In this document: piece by piece, positions 14,761 to 16,819 of the stretch
How positions within the stretch are numbered: the stretch's first letter is position 1
Layout: each line of letters opens with the position of its first letter
Assembly: GCA_905193145.1 (NCBI GenBank)
Contig: CAJJNP010000059.1
Span: 1 to 16,819 of the forward strand
Direction of reading: 5' to 3'
Source: an uncultured Odoribacter sp.
GTDB taxonomy: Bacteria; Bacteroidota; Bacteroidia; Bacteroidales; Marinifilaceae
DNA: 16,819 bases
The notes under the pieces: generated by a model
What the model was told of the DNA's origin: nothing
What the model saw: only the letters and a program-made list of their open reading frames with translations
Databases searched by the model: none
Program-made: the position numbers and the translations under genes

Positions 14761-16761
14761 ATGCATTTTAGTCTGACTTCGGAATATAAGCCAACAGGCG
14801 ACCAACCAGAAGCGATAGAACAATTGGTGCAAGGAATTGTAGATAATCGCAAAGCCCAAGTATTACTAGGAGTTACCGGTTCGGGAAAAACTTTTACAAT
14901 TGCCAATGTCATTAATCAAGTAGAACGTCCTACCTTGATATTAAGCCATAATAAGACATTGGCCGCTCAATTATTTGGCGAATTCAAATCATTTTTCCCG
15001 AATAATGCGGTAGAATATTTTGTATCATATTATGATTATTATCAACCGGAAGCTTATCTACCGACAACGGATACCTATATAGAAAAAGATTTAGCCATCA
15101 ATGATGAAATAGATAAATTACGTTTGCGCACTACAGCATCCTTGCTTTCCGGCAGAAGGGATATAATCGTAGTTTCCTCTGTGTCATGTTTATATGGTAT
15201 GGCAGACCCCAGAGCATTCGGTACAAATGTCACTCACCTAAAACAAGGGATGACAATCAATCGTAATCTCTTATTGCGCCGTCTGGTAGACGCTTTATAC
15301 ACAAATAACGAAATAGAATTCAAGCGAGGCTGCTTCCGCGCCAAAGGTGAAACTGTCGACATTTTTCCTGCAATCGAAACTTATGACGGAGTAGCCTATC
15401 GCATCGAATTTTGGGATGACACAATAGACCGAATATCCTCGTTCAATCCCATAACTCGTGAAATACTCGGCACTCAAGATGAATTGGATATATATCCAGC
15501 AAACCTTTTTGTCACAGACAAGGATACGATAGCTCATGCATTAATCGAAATCAATAAAGACTTAGAAGATCAACTGCTATTTTTAAAAGATCACGGAAAA
15601 TTTTTAGAAGCCAAACGCTTAGAAGAACGAGTTAAATACGATATAGAAATGATTCGGGAATTAGGGTATTGCCCTGGTATTGAGAATTACTCCCGCTATT
15701 TTGACGGTCGCAAAGCCGGGGTTCGTCCTTTTTGCCTATTAGATTATTTCCCTGATGATTTTCTAATGGTCATTGATGAATCGCATGTAACACTTCCTCA
15801 AATCAGGGCTATGTATGGCGGTGACCATGCACGCAAATCCACATTAGTGGAATATGGTTTTCGTTTACCTGCAGCATTTGACAACCGCCCATTGACATTT
15901 GACGAATTTGAAGAAAAAACGGGGCAAACAATCTATATCAGTGCAACTCCAGCTGATTATGAACTAGAGAAAAGTGAAGGAATCATTGTGGAACAATTAA
16001 TCAGACCAACAGGGATACCAGACCCTTTTATTGAAATTGTTCCGACACAAAACCAGATAGACCATCTTGTTAATGAAATTCACAAACGAATTGCACGGAA
16101 AGAGCGCATTCTCGTTACGACTCTGACAAAGAAAATGGCTGAAGAACTCAGCAAATATCTAGACCGAATTGGTGTACTTTGCCAATATATACACTCTGAT
16201 GTAGATACCTTGGAACGAGTAAAAATTTTAGAAAATCTACGCAAAGGAGTCATAGATGTACTAGTAGGCGTAAACTTATTACGTGAAGGTCTAGACCTTC
16301 CGGAAGTGTCACTAGTCGCAATTCTAGATGCAGATAAAGAAGGTTTCTTACGTTCAACACGCTCACTAACACAGACAGCCGGACGAGCAGCACGTAATGT
16401 CAACGGCAAAGTTATAATGTATGCAGACCAAATAACTCGTTCTATGCAAGAAACTATTGATGCAACAAACTATAGACGTGAAAAACAATTAAAATATAAT
16501 GAAGAGCATCATATCATCCCCCAGCAAATCAAAAAAAACACAGATACAGTCTTAACTCAGAATACAAACAAATTCTATATAGAAGAGGAGCACCAACAAA
16601 TCGTTGCAGATCCTGTTATAGACTATATGAGCAAGCCTGAAATTGAGAAAATGCTAAAAAAGACAAAAGCTGCCATGCAAAAAGCCGCAAAAGAGTTAGA
16701 CTTTTTGGAAGCCGCCCGTCTTCGAGATGAGATGTATATACTCGAAAAAAGATTAAAATAA
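14761..16761 (+). CDS. uvrB: UvrABC system protein B (excinuclease subunit)
   Basis: A 666-residue DNA-damage-verifying helicase of nucleotide excision repair that is loaded by UvrA and recruits UvrC. Motifs: Walker A GVTGSGKT (37-44); the beta-hairpin segment SYYDYYQPEAYLP (89-101) that clamps the non-damaged strand; Walker B DESH (339-342); the QTAGRAARN helicase motif VI in the second RecA-like domain; and a C-terminal UVR domain (about 628-664, KAAKELDFLEAARLRDEM) that binds UvrC. The length is normal and all motifs are present. The ATG lies 2 bases after the receiver gene's stop, with no own promoter visible, so it is expressed at least partly from the prfC transcript. The coding sequence looks more A+T-rich than the left-hand block. 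Confidence 0.97.
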   Translation: MHFSLTSEYKPTGDQPEAIEQLVQGIVDNRKAQVLLGVTGSGKTFTIANVINQVERPTLILSHNKTLAAQLFGEFKSFFPNNAVEYFVSYYDYYQPEAYLPTTDTYIEKDLAINDEIDKLRLRTTASLLSGRRDIIVVSSVSCLYGMADPRAFGTNVTHLKQGMTINRNLLLRRLVDALYTNNEIEFKRGCFRAKGETVDIFPAIETYDGVAYRIEFWDDTIDRISSFNPITREILGTQDELDIYPANLFVTDKDTIAHALIEINKDLEDQLLFLKDHGKFLEAKRLEERVKYDIEMIRELGYCPGIENYSRYFDGRKAGVRPFCLLDYFPDDFLMVIDESHVTLPQIRAMYGGDHARKSTLVEYGFRLPAAFDNRPLTFDEFEEKTGQTIYISATPADYELEKSEGIIVEQLIRPTGIPDPFIEIVPTQNQIDHLVNEIHKRIARKERILVTTLTKKMAEELSKYLDRIGVLCQYIHSDVDTLERVKILENLRKGVIDVLVGVNLLREGLDLPEVSLVAILDADKEGFLRSTRSLTQTAGRAARNVNGKVIMYADQITRSMQETIDATNYRREKQLKYNEEHHIIPQQIKKNTDTVLTQNTNKFYIEEEHQQIVADPVIDYMSKPEIEKMLKKTKAAMQKAAKELDFLEAARLRDEMYILEKRLK

Positions 16762-16771
16762 TAAGATTGTA

Positions 16772-16819
16772 CTACTCTTTCAATAGATCATTTGAGAGTT
16801 GTTCAAAGAATCCACGATA
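16772..16819 (-). CDS. Possible C-terminal end of a convergent gene (partial)
   Basis: On the minus strand the frame entering from the window edge reads YRGFFEQLSNDLLKE and ends in TAG at 16774-16772, ten bases after the uvrB stop. The sequence has a protein-like amphipathic ending. The other two minus frames are closed by stops within this stretch. Fifteen residues are too few to name a family, and the open frame may be chance. The 58 bases after uvrB hold no convincing terminator. Confidence 0.3.
   Translation of the reverse strand, partial: YRGFFEQLSNDLLKE

Noticed and set aside
16775..16800. ACTCT/AGAGT partial inverted repeat after uvrB as terminator
   Set aside because: The stem needs a two-base bulge and has no T-run after it. 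It also overlaps a possible convergent coding end.
1..16819. Mobile elements, CRISPR arrays, tRNA or rRNA genes, defence systems
   Set aside because: I found no transposase, integrase, Cas or toxin-antitoxin pair, no regularly spaced repeats, and no cloverleaf-like sequence. The genes are mainly core functions.

Overview
The window looks like chromosomal DNA of a gut-type Bacteroidales bacterium, most likely Bacteroides in the broad sense. The evidence is the gene set (AhpD-like, RseP, Dxr and M23 block; large periplasmic M16 peptidase; FucP-type sugar transporter; RF3 and UvrB block), upstream sequences resembling the Bacteroidetes -7 box TAnnTTTG, and weak or absent Shine-Dalgarno sites before several genes. 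I see no rRNA, tRNA, CRISPR array, insertion sequence or phage gene. Most of the content is core metabolism and maintenance.

Left block (about 1-4896, minus strand): a tightly packed cluster reading leftward. In transcription order it holds a membrane-anchored M23 peptidase, dxr (isoprenoid precursor synthesis), rseP (site-2 protease), an AhpD-like thiol protein, an exported endonuclease/exonuclease/phosphatase-family protein, and the first 29 codons of a RhuM-like protein cut by the window edge. Gaps are 4, 15, -1, 3 and 9 bases, so this is probably one transcription unit serving the cell envelope. Its 387-base upstream region (4897-5283) is the richest noncoding stretch here. It has two promoter candidates, a 12-bp GC-rich long-range stem in the presumed 5' leader, a purine-rich tract, and a cluster of direct and inverted repeats.

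Middle (5284-12253): a YbdG-type mechanosensitive channel (minus) diverges from a 937-residue M16 zinc peptidase (plus) that ends at a very strong intrinsic terminator. A FucP-family MFS sugar transporter follows, then a cytoplasmic protein resembling family-9 carbohydrate-binding modules, separated from the transporter by a 13-bp hairpin. Another terminator closes that gene. A convergent DUF308/HdeD-like membrane protein lies beyond it.

Right block (12402-16761, plus): prfC (release factor 3), a hot-dog thioesterase with the FlK catalytic triad spacing, a stand-alone response-regulator receiver with a GTG start, and uvrB. They are separated by 10, 10 and 2 bases and look like one operon joining translation termination, a small CoA-thioester hydrolase, a signalling receiver and nucleotide excision repair. 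A short open frame at the right edge may be the C-terminus of a convergent gene.

I do not see a clearly novel multi-gene system. The items most worth a second look are the structured leader and repeat cluster at 4897-5283, the TAATG-coupled AhpD-like gene after rseP, and the thioesterase/receiver pair between prfC and uvrB.
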